A stretch of 14,780 nucleotides of DNA from an uncultured Porphyromonas sp. (GCA_945875135.1 CAMCJO010000015.1:1-14780); one strand, 5' to 3'; positions 1-7,489 are shown, counted from the stretch's first letter. Made by a program: numbers and translations. The notes: generated by a model not told the origin, from the sequence alone.

Positions 1-2
1 AT

Positions 3-78
3 TAGAGGTTAGAAGTTAGAGATTAGAGATCCGATCACTCTGATAGCTCCGATGGCTCCGATAGCTAACAGCTAACAG
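3..78. repeat. Heptamer and nonamer tandem array (left edge)
   Basis: Four consecutive TAGANNT heptamers occupy 3-30 (TAGAGGT, TAGAAGT, TAGAGAT, TAGAGAT). A 7-base spacer follows, then three nonamers at 38-64 (CTCTGATAG, CTCCGATGG, CTCCGATAG) and two CTAACAG heptamers at 65-78. CTAACAG is the reverse complement of a rotation of TAGCTGT, a unit of the array near 14700. The array may begin left of the window. It is intergenic and not part of any convincing reading frame. Function is unknown; slippage-type expansion is a plausible origin. Confidence 0.85.
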
Positions 79-277
79 CCAATCCATGGCGGACACATTA
101 TTATATAGAGTGATCTCATCTATGCCTCGCTTGTCGCTCATGTGTAGCTCCTGACAGAGGCTTCGCTAAGAGACACATCCTGTGGCTGTCTGCCCATACG
201 CTCTCTCTTTGCAACAAATAGGGCGTTAAATCGTCTTTACAATAGAATGTGTTAACAAATAGCTAGAATCACAAACT
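79..277. other. Intergenic region upstream of the outer-membrane gene
   Basis: No coding region is convincing here. A 17-mer at 143-159 recurs with one change at 6124-6140 in another intergenic region. A TTTG at 208-211 could be a -33 element, but the expected -7 position (about 232-239) matches TAnnTTTG only in its TTT, so I do not call a promoter. The 45 bases before the start at 278 are A/T-rich, as is usual before Bacteroidota start codons. Confidence 0.5.
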
Positions 278-2590
278 ATGAGTAGCAAGAATTACCTCCG
301 TTTGTGGGGAGTGATAGCACTCCTCCTCATCACTGCAGGCGCACTGCGTGCGCAGACCATCACAATCCAGGGGCGCGTACTCGCCAGTAGCGACTCGACC
401 GCGCTCATTGGGGCTAGCGTCGGGCTATTTGACGACAAGGGGCAGCTAACCGCAGGCGTCTCGACAGAGAGCGAGGGGCAGTTTGTCTTGCAGGCAGACC
501 CGCAGGTAGCTAGAGAGTTGCGGATCAGTAGCGTAGGCTACACACCGCTCACCATCGAGATAGCGGGCGATGCACAAGGGGTGATCGCTCTCGGCACGCT
601 CTACCTGTCGGAGGATAGTCAGCTACTAGACCAGGTGGTCGTGCAGGGAGCGCGAAGCCGTGTAGACAAGATGCTACTCTTCCCCAAGCAGGCAGAGCTG
701 GCGCGCAGTCAGGACTTCCTCAGCTTGCTACAGACCATGCATCTACGTGGTCTGACCATTGACCTGATGAACAAGCAGGCGACTATCCGTGGCGGGGCGG
801 TGCAGTGGCAGATCGATGGTGTACCCCGCACGATAGAGGATGTGCAGAGCATCGACCCTGAGCGCATCCTGCGCATTGAGTACTCTGACATGGTCTCAGC
901 GCGCTACACCGATCGTGGCATCGGGGGCATCGTCAATGTGATCCTCAAGGAGCGTCTGCATGGAGGCTCCGTCTGGGCGCAGGTGGAGTCGGCACTGACG
1001 ACTGGCTTTGTCAATGGAGCTTTGGGGGCTCGCTACGATCGTGGGCGTCACTCCTTTACATTAGACTATAACAATGGCTTCCGAAACTACCGCAAGCGCT
1101 TTGCCTACCTAGAGACGAAGTACATAGCTCCGCACCAGGAGCTGATTCGCACGGAGACGCCCGAGGCTAGCCCCTTTGGTTATTTGGTTCAGGACCTTAA
1201 CCTCTCCTATTTATATAAGCCCAGCGAGCGACAGCAGTTTAGTGCTACGCTACGCAATGAGTTCTTAAATTACCACAGCAACTCCACCTCGCAAATAGCG
1301 CAGAGCGACAGCGACCCCTTCCATAGGGAGTCTAGTGTCAAGGAGCGTAGTTACACGCCAGCACTTGATCTGTACTATGCCTATATGCTGAGCAATGGGG
1401 GCAAGCTGGAGGCCAATCTCGTAGGCTCTTACAGCGGTGGCCATCGAGACTTCTTGCTACAAGATCAGATGCCCACGCTGCTACGTGAGGTGCAGAACTC
1501 TGTCGACGTGAGCCGCACGGCTCTCATCGGGGAGGTGGTCTACAACCATCCTTTCAGCAGTCACTTCATACTCGCCACAGGCTTGCAGCATACGACCGCC
1601 TACTCGCTCAATAAGTATGTTGAGGTGACGGACAATCTACTGGAAAACAACAGTTACCTCTTTGCTAATGCACAGGGGCAACTCGGTAAGGTGCAGTACA
1701 GTATCGGTACGGGTGCCAAGCTCTTTGTCGTGCAGGATGCGACCGACCGAAAGAGCTTTGTACGGAATCAGAGTACGCTCTCGCTTTTCTACAGCCCGAT
1801 CAACCATCTGACGCTCGTCCTCAAGTCTACCTACCTGCCGACGCTCCCCTCGCTGAGTATGCTCTCACGGGTGCGACAACGCACGGACGACCTGATGGTG
1901 ACGAGTGGCAACCCAGATCTTAAGGCGGCTCAGTCGCTCTATAACCGCTTCGGTGTCTACTACCAGACGAACCTCTTTACGAGCAATGTAGACTTCTCGA
2001 TAAACAATACGTGGTCGCCTATCCTCTGGGATGCGACCTACGATGCGGCGGGCGGTTATTTCCTCAACCGTGCTACGAACGGACGCTACAATCGCCAGTA
2101 CAGTATCTCTTGGCAGGGCGGACTAAACAACTTGTGGAACTTCCTGACGCTGCAAGGCACCGTGCGCTACGATCTGTTTCGCACGCATACGGGTGTCGCC
2201 GCCTACCAGCTCAACAGTCTCTACTGGGATGCTAGCGTGATGATGAGCTACAAGGGGTGGACGCTCGGCTACTCCTATTTCCATCCGCAGTGGACGCTGT
2301 CAGGGCATACGAAGTCTCTGGGCGAAAACTCCTCCCGCCTGATGCTCCTCTACAAGTATCGCGACTGGAACTTCTATGCAAGCTGTATCTTCCCCTTTAC
2401 GCCACGTGGCTCCGAGTACCGTAGCGAGTCTCTCTCGCCCGTCATACCTAGCACGAGTCACGTTTACATCCTAGACAACCGCAACATGGTGACCGTCGGG
2501 CTCTCTTGGCGACTGAACTTCGGCAAGCAGCTCCAGCTCATCGACCGCACGCTCCGCAACAAAGACTCCAACGAGAGCGTCGTCAAGTGA
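278..2590 (+). CDS. TonB-receptor-like outer-membrane beta-barrel protein
   Basis: A 770-residue outer-membrane protein with the architecture of Bacteroidota TonB-dependent-receptor-like proteins (OMP_b-brl_3 type). Residues 1-26 look like a Sec signal peptide: K4/R8, then a Leu/Ile-rich core, then ALRAQ. Residues about 28-110 fit a carboxypeptidase-regulatory-like beta-sandwich (GRV...GASVGL...SVGYTPL). Residues about 117-225 fit a plug (VVVQGARSRVD...IRGG...QIDGVPR...GIGGIVNVILKE). The remainder is rich in alternating aromatic/polar strands, as expected of a barrel. The last clear strand (VGLSWRLNFG) is followed by about 20 charged residues, a tail common in this family, rather than a terminal Phe. 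No SusD-like lipoprotein lies downstream, so a glycan-import SusC role is not supported. The ligand cannot be told. It appears to be a single-gene unit, followed by a tRNA with its own promoter. Confidence 0.88.
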   Translation: MSSKNYLRLWGVIALLLITAGALRAQTITIQGRVLASSDSTALIGASVGLFDDKGQLTAGVSTESEGQFVLQADPQVARELRISSVGYTPLTIEIAGDAQGVIALGTLYLSEDSQLLDQVVVQGARSRVDKMLLFPKQAELARSQDFLSLLQTMHLRGLTIDLMNKQATIRGGAVQWQIDGVPRTIEDVQSIDPERILRIEYSDMVSARYTDRGIGGIVNVILKERLHGGSVWAQVESALTTGFVNGALGARYDRGRHSFTLDYNNGFRNYRKRFAYLETKYIAPHQELIRTETPEASPFGYLVQDLNLSYLYKPSERQQFSATLRNEFLNYHSNSTSQIAQSDSDPFHRESSVKERSYTPALDLYYAYMLSNGGKLEANLVGSYSGGHRDFLLQDQMPTLLREVQNSVDVSRTALIGEVVYNHPFSSHFILATGLQHTTAYSLNKYVEVTDNLLENNSYLFANAQGQLGKVQYSIGTGAKLFVVQDATDRKSFVRNQSTLSLFYSPINHLTLVLKSTYLPTLPSLSMLSRVRQRTDDLMVTSGNPDLKAAQSLYNRFGVYYQTNLFTSNVDFSINNTWSPILWDATYDAAGGYFLNRATNGRYNRQYSISWQGGLNNLWNFLTLQGTVRYDLFRTHTGVAAYQLNSLYWDASVMMSYKGWTLGYSYFHPQWTLSGHTKSLGENSSRLMLLYKYRDWNFYASCIFPFTPRGSEYRSESLSPVIPSTSHVYILDNRNMVTVGLSWRLNFGKQLQLIDRTLRNKDSNESVVK

Positions 2591-2673
2591 AGTGAGAGCG
2601 GACTCATAACATTTAAGTATTTCGATACATAAGACTGGTCGCAAGGTTTGCGGGATTGAGTAAGGGTGGGGTA

Positions 2674-2704
2674 TTGTGAGATCCAAAAAGAATGTGTACC
2701 TTTG
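2674..2704 (+). promoter_or_regulatory. Promoter of tRNA-His
   Basis: TTG at 2674-2676 and TACCTTTG at 2697-2704 are separated by 20 bp. This matches the Bacteroidota primary-sigma consensus (TTTG-type -33, TAnnTTTG -7). Transcription would start near 2711, about 65 nt before the tRNA. The precursor leader contains a 6-bp hairpin, AGTAGC (2738-2743) with GCTACT (2750-2755), followed by only four T residues. Confidence 0.75.
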
Positions 2705-2775
2705 CACCAGCAAACGTGAGGGGAAGTATCTCCCAGGAGTAGCGAGGTGGCTACTTTTAGTGCGGTTGCTACGAT

Positions 2776-2850
2776 GGTGATCATAGCTCAGCTGGTTAGA
2801 GCATCAGATTGTGGTTCTGAGGGTCGTGGGTTCGAATCCCACTGGTCACC
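2776..2850 (+). tRNA. tRNA-His (GTG anticodon)
   Basis: A complete cloverleaf can be drawn. The acceptor pairs 2777-2783 with 2843-2849, and the D stem pairs GCTC 2786-2789 with GAGC 2799-2802. The anticodon stem pairs TCAGA 2804-2808 with TCTGA 2816-2820, and the T stem pairs GTGGG 2826-2830 with CCCAC 2838-2842 around the loop TTCGAAT. The anticodon is GTG at 2811-2813, reading His codons. An extra G at 2776 faces the discriminator C at 2850: this is the G-1:C73 identity pair specific to tRNA-His. CCA is not encoded and must be added after transcription. Confidence 0.97.
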
Positions 2851-2859
2851 CTATAGTTT

Positions 2860-2890
2860 CGCTAGGTTTTTTCTTTTCTCTGTCCTAGCG
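2860..2890 (+). other. Inverted repeat downstream of tRNA-His
   Basis: CGCTAGG (2860-2866) and CCTAGCG (2884-2890) form a perfect 7-bp inverted repeat around a 17-nt pyrimidine-rich loop, beginning 10 nt after the tRNA. No T run directly follows the 3' arm, so it is not a standard terminator. It may be a processing or stabilising hairpin in the precursor 3' trailer (inference). Confidence 0.5.
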
Positions 2891-2933
2891 TTGCTATTTC
2901 GATCATTTTTTTGATTACAACTTATTTGTTTTG

Positions 2934-2970
2934 AGGTTGCTAAGACGTTTGTTTTAGCAACCTTTTTTCT
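2934..2970 (+). terminator. Intrinsic terminator after tRNA-His
   Basis: AGGTTGCTAA (2934-2943) pairs perfectly with TTAGCAACCT (2954-2963) around a 10-nt loop, and the 3' arm runs directly into a T tract (2963-2968). It would end the tRNA-His transcript and insulate it from ppdK. Confidence 0.88.
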
Positions 2971-3058
2971 TTGCTGGGGAGGGAAGAGGGCAGTGTTGTA
3001 TCGTGTCAAAGTGTAGCCTTGTGGCGTCAGGGTGTGTCGTAGACAAGGAGATTTTTAC

Positions 3059-3066
3059 TATCTTTG
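3059..3066 (+). promoter_or_regulatory. Candidate -7 element for ppdK
   Basis: TATCTTTG at 3059-3066 is an exact TAnnTTTG match. The -33 partner is weak: TGTG at 3033-3036 with 22 bp spacing. Start of transcription would be near 3073, giving a 5' leader of about 200 nt before the preferred ppdK start at 3274. Confidence 0.55.
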
Positions 3067-3072
3067 CAGCGT

Positions 3073-3273
3073 ATTGTTGTCTTGCAGACAATAAGTGGCT
3101 AGGATGTCTGGCCAAGTTGCTCTGCATTTGCTGGTCTATGTGTTGCCAGAGGCGGTCTGTCTAGCAGATCGTATGAGACGACGATGTCGAGGGTGACTAT
3201 CACGGTGGTGACGGTCGCTCAGCTCAATCACTTACTTAATTACGAACAGAATACCAAATATAATTTTCCCCAA
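3073..3273 (+). promoter_or_regulatory. Long 5' leader of ppdK
   Basis: About 200 nt of probable untranslated leader. A stem with a 3-nt bulge can be drawn near its start: TATT plus GTCT against AGAC plus AATA, around 3072-3093. Shorter pairings such as TGGC/GCCA and CTGG/CCAG follow. The final 50 bases before the ATG are A/T-rich and unstructured. I recognise no known riboswitch. The ppdK frame stays open upstream to an ATG at 3184, but those 30 codons do not resemble the PPDK N-terminus. Confidence 0.4.
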
Positions 3274-6003
3274 ATGAAGAACAAGAAGAGAATCTACACC
3301 TTTGGCAATGGAAGTGCCGAGGGTAATGCTCAGATGAGAGATCTACTTGGAGGTAAGGGTGCTAACCTTGCGGAGATGAACCGCATAGGTGTGCCTGTAC
3401 CTCCCGGATTTACTATTTCGACTGAGGTATGTACAGAATATTATGAGCGTGGCCGTGAGGCTGTTGTCGCTGACCTCAAGGATGACTTGATGGCTGCCGT
3501 CAAGCATATCGAGACTATCATGGGCTTTAAGTTTGGCGATGTAGAGAATCCTCTTCTCGTCTCTGTCCGCTCGGGCAGTAGAGCCTCTATGCCTGGTATG
3601 ATGGACACGATCCTCAACCTTGGTCTCAACGATACGGTCGTTGATGGCTTAGCGCGTAAGAGTGGTAACGAGCGCTTCGCTTGGGACTCTTATCGTCGCT
3701 TCGTGCAGATGTATGGCGATGTCGTACTCGGTATGAAGCCTGTCAATAAGGACGACATTGACCCCTTTGAGGCAATCATCGAGGAGGTCAAGAAGGAGGC
3801 TGGCGTCAAGCTCGACAATGAGCTCACGACAGATCACCTCAAGGATCTCGTCAAGCGCTTCAAGGCTGCCGTCATGAAGGCTACGGGACACGACTTCCCC
3901 ACTGATCCATACGAGCAGCTATGGGGCGCTATTATGGCGGTCTTTGGCTCATGGATGAATGATCGTGCGATCCTCTACCGTAAGATGGAGGGTATACCCG
4001 ATGATTGGGGTACTGCCGTAAACGTCCAGGCGATGGTCTTCGGTAATATGGGTGACACCTCCGCTACGGGTGTGGCTTTCACTCGTGACTCAGCTACTGG
4101 CGAAAACCTCTTCAACGGTGAGTACCTAGTCAATGCACAGGGTGAGGATGTCGTCGCTGGTATCCGCACGCCTCAAGAGATTACAATAGAAGGCTCACGT
4201 CGCTGGGCTGAGCGTGCTGGTATCGACGAGGCAACTCGTAAGGCTCAGTATCCCTCTATGGAGGAGACCTTCCCCGAGATCTATGCTGAGCTAGATGCTA
4301 TACAGCACAAGCTCGAGGAGCACTACCACGATATGCAGGATCTTGAGTTTACCGTACAGGAGGGTAAGCTATGGATCCTCCAGACGCGTAATGGTAAGCG
4401 TACAGGTCAGGCGATGGTCAAGATCGCTATGGATCTACTCCGTGATAAGCAGATCTCCGAGGAGGAGGCACTGCTACGCGTCGAGCCTGCTAAGCTCGAT
4501 GAGCTACTGCACCCTGTCTTTGACAAGAAGGCACTTCAGTCTGCTAAGGTGCTGAGCAAGGGTCTCCCCGCCTCTCCAGGTGCAGCTACAGGACAGATCG
4601 TCTTCTTTGCTGATGACGCTGCCAGCTGGCACGAGCAGGGCAAGGAGGTGATCATGGTACGCATCGAGACCTCACCTGAGGATCTTGCTGGTATGAGCGT
4701 GGCACAGGGTATCCTCACGGCACGTGGTGGTATGACTTCACACGCAGCTGTTGTGGCTCGTGGTATGGGTAAGTGCTGTATCACAGGTGCTGGTGGGCTC
4801 ATTGTCGACTACAAGGCTCGCACCGTGACCATCGATGATAAGGTCCTCCGCGAGGGTGACTTCATCTCGATCAACGGCTCTACAGGTGAGATCTACGAGG
4901 GGCAAGTCGAGACCATCGCTGCTGAGATGGACGCTGACTTCCGTCAGCTGATGGAGCTAGCCGACAAGCACTCTAAGCTCGCTGTACGTACCAACGCTGA
5001 TACGCCTCATGATGCTGCTACGGCACGTAACTTTGGTGCTGTCGGTATCGGTCTCTGCCGTACGGAGCACATGTTCTTTGAGGACAACAAGATCAAGGCA
5101 ATGCGTGAGATGATCCTCGCTACAGACACGGAGGGTCGTCGCAAGGCTTTGGCAAAGCTCCTCCCGATCCAGACGGAGGACTTCAAGGGTATCTTCCGCG
5201 CTATGAAGGGGCTGCCCGTTACCGTACGTCTACTAGATCCACCTCTTCACGAGTTTGTACCTCAGACGGAGGCTGGTCAGGTAGAGCTGGCGAAGGCTAT
5301 GGGCGTCGAGCCTAAGTTCGTTCACGATCGTGTCGAGCAGCTCCACGAGCTGAACCCAATGCTCGGACACCGTGGCTGCCGTCTAGGCAACACCTATCCC
5401 GAGATCACTGAGATGCAGACACGTGCCATCCTAGGCGCTTGCCTTGAGCTCAAGAAAGAGGGCGTCGAGACGCATCCTGAGATTATGGTGCCACTCGTTG
5501 GTGTCGTCGAGGAGTTTAAGCTACAGGCTCGCGTGATCCGCGAGGCCGCTGAGGCTCTCTTTAAGGAGCAGGGCGATCGTATTGACTTCCACATTGGTAC
5601 TATGATCGAGGTGCCACGTGCAGCTCTGACCGCCGATGAGATTGCTAAGGAGGCTGACTTCTTCTCCTTCGGTACGAACGACCTCACGCAGATGACCTTC
5701 GGATACTCTCGTGACGATGTCAATACCTTCCTGCCTACCTATCTAGACAAGAAGATCCTCAAGGTAGATCCCTTCCAGCAGTTGGATCAGAGAGGCGTAG
5801 GTCAGTTGGTAAAAATGGGCGCCGAAAAGGGTCGCTCCGCGAAGTCTACGATCAAGCTCGGCATCTGTGGTGAGCATGGTGGTGATCCCTCATCAGTAGA
5901 GTTCTGCCACCGTGTAGGGCTCAACTACGTGAGTTGCTCGCCCTTCCGTGTGCCCATCGCACGCCTTGCAGCAGCTCGTGCCGCAGTCGAGGATAAGAAG
6001 TAA
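3274..6003 (+). CDS. ppdK: Pyruvate, phosphate dikinase
   Basis: Cytosolic enzyme interconverting pyruvate + ATP + Pi and PEP + AMP + PPi, joining amino-acid-derived pyruvate to gluconeogenesis or running in the glycolytic direction. From the ATG at 3274 the product has 909 residues, the usual PPDK length, and opens with the family-like KRIYTFGNGSAEGN. The N-terminal nucleotide-binding region carries RSGSRASMPGMMDT (99-112). The swivelling phosphohistidine domain has GGMTSHAAVVARGMG with catalytic His490. The C-terminal PEP/pyruvate TIM barrel has GTNDLTQ (from 800) and CGEHGGDP with catalytic Cys865. T488 sits two residues before the His, the position phosphorylated in plant PPDK. All key residues are intact. 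An upstream in-frame ATG at 3184 would add 30 atypical residues and was not chosen. The gene is monocistronic between two terminators. Confidence 0.97.
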   Translation: MKNKKRIYTFGNGSAEGNAQMRDLLGGKGANLAEMNRIGVPVPPGFTISTEVCTEYYERGREAVVADLKDDLMAAVKHIETIMGFKFGDVENPLLVSVRSGSRASMPGMMDTILNLGLNDTVVDGLARKSGNERFAWDSYRRFVQMYGDVVLGMKPVNKDDIDPFEAIIEEVKKEAGVKLDNELTTDHLKDLVKRFKAAVMKATGHDFPTDPYEQLWGAIMAVFGSWMNDRAILYRKMEGIPDDWGTAVNVQAMVFGNMGDTSATGVAFTRDSATGENLFNGEYLVNAQGEDVVAGIRTPQEITIEGSRRWAERAGIDEATRKAQYPSMEETFPEIYAELDAIQHKLEEHYHDMQDLEFTVQEGKLWILQTRNGKRTGQAMVKIAMDLLRDKQISEEEALLRVEPAKLDELLHPVFDKKALQSAKVLSKGLPASPGAATGQIVFFADDAASWHEQGKEVIMVRIETSPEDLAGMSVAQGILTARGGMTSHAAVVARGMGKCCITGAGGLIVDYKARTVTIDDKVLREGDFISINGSTGEIYEGQVETIAAEMDADFRQLMELADKHSKLAVRTNADTPHDAATARNFGAVGIGLCRTEHMFFEDNKIKAMREMILATDTEGRRKALAKLLPIQTEDFKGIFRAMKGLPVTVRLLDPPLHEFVPQTEAGQVELAKAMGVEPKFVHDRVEQLHELNPMLGHRGCRLGNTYPEITEMQTRAILGACLELKKEGVETHPEIMVPLVGVVEEFKLQARVIREAAEALFKEQGDRIDFHIGTMIEVPRAALTADEIAKEADFFSFGTNDLTQMTFGYSRDDVNTFLPTYLDKKILKVDPFQQLDQRGVGQLVKMGAEKGRSAKSTIKLGICGEHGGDPSSVEFCHRVGLNYVSCSPFRVPIARLAAARAAVEDKK

Positions 6004-6066
6004 GCAGCGCAGATGAGCAGCACTCTCGTTGCAGAGCACTCTGCTCGCTAAGCTAACTACAATAAT

Positions 6067-6125
6067 AAAGCAACTCCCTGGAGTCGCTCCCTAGGCGGAG
6101 TCTCCGGAGAGTTGCTTTCGTTTTG
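6067..6125 (+). terminator. Intrinsic terminator after ppdK
   Basis: AAAGCAACTC (6067-6076) pairs perfectly with GAGTTGCTTT (6109-6118). The 32-nt interior can fold further (CTCC/GGAG-type pairs), giving a long extended hairpin. A T-rich stretch follows (TTTCGTTTTG, about 6116-6125). Confidence 0.8.
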
Positions 6126-6181
6126 TAGCTCCTGATAGAGCGATTATGATGCGTCAGCCCTGTTTGCTCTGGGTGGGTTTA

Positions 6182-6211
6182 TTGCCAGTTTGCAAAATAG
6201 TTGTACCTTTG
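6182..6211 (+). promoter_or_regulatory. Promoter of the rplM-rpsI-rpsB-tsf operon
   Basis: TTG at 6182-6184 and TACCTTTG at 6204-6211, 19 bp apart, match the Bacteroidota -33/-7 consensus. The -7 octamer is identical to those of tRNA-His and tkt in this window. Transcription should begin near 6218, leaving about 250 nt of leader before rplM. Confidence 0.78.
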
Positions 6212-6217
6212 CGGTGC

Positions 6218-6467
6218 TGATTATTATCGAAACGAGATAACCAGAGCAAGCTTTTGACCTCACATGAGTGTCGTAGTGGTATCTGTGTCGGTGTATACGG
6301 AGTGCGTCCACGCTCCATCGATAGCCTACCGACAGGTGAACGGATCCCTCGCGACAGCCCTAGAGTGACAGCCCTCACATAGTAGTAGAGGTGTCATGAT
6401 CGGGGAGCTCGAAGAGCCTGCGCCTAGGGAGATCTCCTTTTGTATTAATCCCAATCAAACTATTAGC
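6218..6467 (+). promoter_or_regulatory. Foldable 5' leader of the L13 operon
   Basis: About 250 nt of leader with a nested pairing. TGTCGGT (6286-6292) pairs perfectly with ACCGACA (6328-6334). Inside it, GGAGTG (6299-6304) pairs with CGCTCC (6311-6316, one G-T wobble). A smaller stem TTATC/GATAA lies near 6223-6240. A direct repeat GACAGCCCT occurs at 6353-6361 and 6367-6375. Ribosomal-protein operons often carry leaders bound by one of their own products, so this may be an autoregulatory leader. I do not recognise a specific family. Confidence 0.45.
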
Positions 6468-6923
6468 GTGAACACATTAAGCTATAAAACACAATCCGCC
6501 ACCAAGGAGTCTGCTCAGAAGGAGTGGCTCGTGGTAGATGCCGAGGGGCAGCGTCTCGGACGCCTCTGCTCTATTGTTGCTAAGATACTGCGTGGTAAGT
6601 ACAAGCCCTGCTTTACACCTCATGCAGACTGCGGTGACAATGTTATCATCATCAATGCCGACAAGATCGAACTTACAGGCAATAAGTGGGACACCCCAAG
6701 CTATCTGACCTTCTCAGGCTATCCTGGAGGACAGAGGGAGTTCTCACCAAGAGACTTCCAGAAGAAGAGCTCTCGCAAGCTCTTTGAGAAGGTTCTCAAG
6801 GGTATGCTCCCTAAGAACAAGCTCGGCGCTGAGCTACTGACGCACGTACGGGTCTTCGATGGTCCCGACCACACTATGGAGGGTGTACAGCCCCGTAAGA
6901 TCGATATCAATACACTTAAATAA
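6468..6923 (+). CDS. rplM: 50S ribosomal protein L13 (GTG start)
   Basis: Structural protein of the large ribosomal subunit, an early-assembly 23S rRNA binder. The family body is clear: EWLVVDAEGQRLGRL near the N-terminus, HADCGDNVIIINADKIELTG, and a C-terminal half containing SGYPGG, the KLGAELL stretch and HVRVFDG. I place the start at the GTG at 6468, giving NTLSYKT and 151 residues, the usual Bacteroidota L13 length and N-terminus. The frame is open to an ATG at 6396, but the 24 extra residues (including EEPAPREISFC) do not look like L13 and lie in the probable leader. First gene of the operon; rpsI begins 14 nt after its stop. Confidence 0.93.
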   Translation: MNTLSYKTQSATKESAQKEWLVVDAEGQRLGRLCSIVAKILRGKYKPCFTPHADCGDNVIIINADKIELTGNKWDTPSYLTFSGYPGGQREFSPRDFQKKSSRKLFEKVLKGMLPKNKLGAELLTHVRVFDGPDHTMEGVQPRKIDINTLK

Positions 6924-6937
6924 ATACGCGGTAAACG

Positions 6938-7324
6938 ATGGAACAAATCAATGCTATAGGTAGACGTAAGGCTGCGGTAGCCCGCGTATATCTCACAGAG
7001 GGTTCTGGCAAGATAACGATCAATAAGAAGGATCTCGCCAACTACTTCCCCTCATCAATACTTCAGTACATTGTGAAGCAACCTCTCCTCAAGCTAGAGG
7101 TAGCTGACAAGTATGATGTTATGATCAATCTTGTCGGCGGAGGCTTCAAGGGACAGAGCGAGGCTGCTCGTCTCGGCATAGCTCGTGCACTGATCAAGAT
7201 CAACCCTGAGGACAAGGCTACGCTACGTGCCGCAGGCTTCGTAACACGTGATCCACGTGTCGTAGAGCGTAAGAAGCCAGGACGTCCTAAGGCTCGTAAG
7301 AAATTCCAGTTCAGCAAGCGTTGA
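6938..7324 (+). CDS. rpsI: 30S ribosomal protein S9
   Basis: Small-subunit head protein whose C-terminal tail reaches the P-site tRNA. The 128-residue product has the normal bacterial size. It shows the family opening INAIGRRKAAVARVYL, the central GGGFKGQSEAARLGIARAL, and the basic end RKKPGRPKARKKFQFSKR, which closes with the conserved Ser-Lys-Arg. It starts 14 nt after rplM, the classical L13-S9 pair. No terminator is evident after it, so transcription may continue to rpsB. Confidence 0.97.
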   Translation: MEQINAIGRRKAAVARVYLTEGSGKITINKKDLANYFPSSILQYIVKQPLLKLEVADKYDVMINLVGGGFKGQSEAARLGIARALIKINPEDKATLRAAGFVTRDPRVVERKKPGRPKARKKFQFSKR

Positions 7325-7440
7325 TGGTGCTGGGAGTATGCTATCGCAGCTTGAGCAACTCTTTGAGGTGCTCCTCCTGTGGTACTGCACACCCCGCACG
7401 ATCTCTCGCGTTTAGTATCTAAATTGCATCGATGGCGTAC

Positions 7441-7489
7441 TAGAGATTAGACTTTAGAGGTTAGAAATTAGACCTTAGAGGTTAGACCT
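7441..7489. repeat. Seven-unit TAGANNT heptamer array
   Basis: Seven uninterrupted heptamers in strict phase: TAGAGAT, TAGACTT, TAGAGGT, TAGAAAT, TAGACCT, TAGAGGT, TAGACCT. Positions 1-4 and 7 of the unit are invariant; positions 5-6 vary. The array lies in the 245-bp gap between rpsI and rpsB, about 80 bp before the rpsB start. The rest of this gap (7325-7440 and 7490-7569) holds no convincing promoter or terminator. Confidence 0.92.

Noticed and set aside
1..30. CRISPR array or telomere-like repeat
   Set aside because: The units are 7-9 bases with no 20-40-base spacers and no cas genes. The arrays are internal and intergenic, so neither label fits.
208..239. Promoter for the outer-membrane gene (TTTG at 208-211)
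   Set aside because: The expected -7 position matches TAnnTTTG too poorly to call.
278..2590. SusC-type glycan importer
   Set aside because: The protein is short for SusC and no SusD-like lipoprotein follows. The architecture fits OMP_b-brl_3-type proteins better.
3184..3273. 30-codon upstream extension of ppdK from an ATG at 3184
   Set aside because: The added residues do not resemble the PPDK N-terminus. Starting at 3274 gives the normal length and an A/T-rich start context.
6154..6378. 74-codon minus-strand frame across the rplM promoter and leader
   Set aside because: It overlaps a good promoter and foldable leader and has no recognisable protein features.
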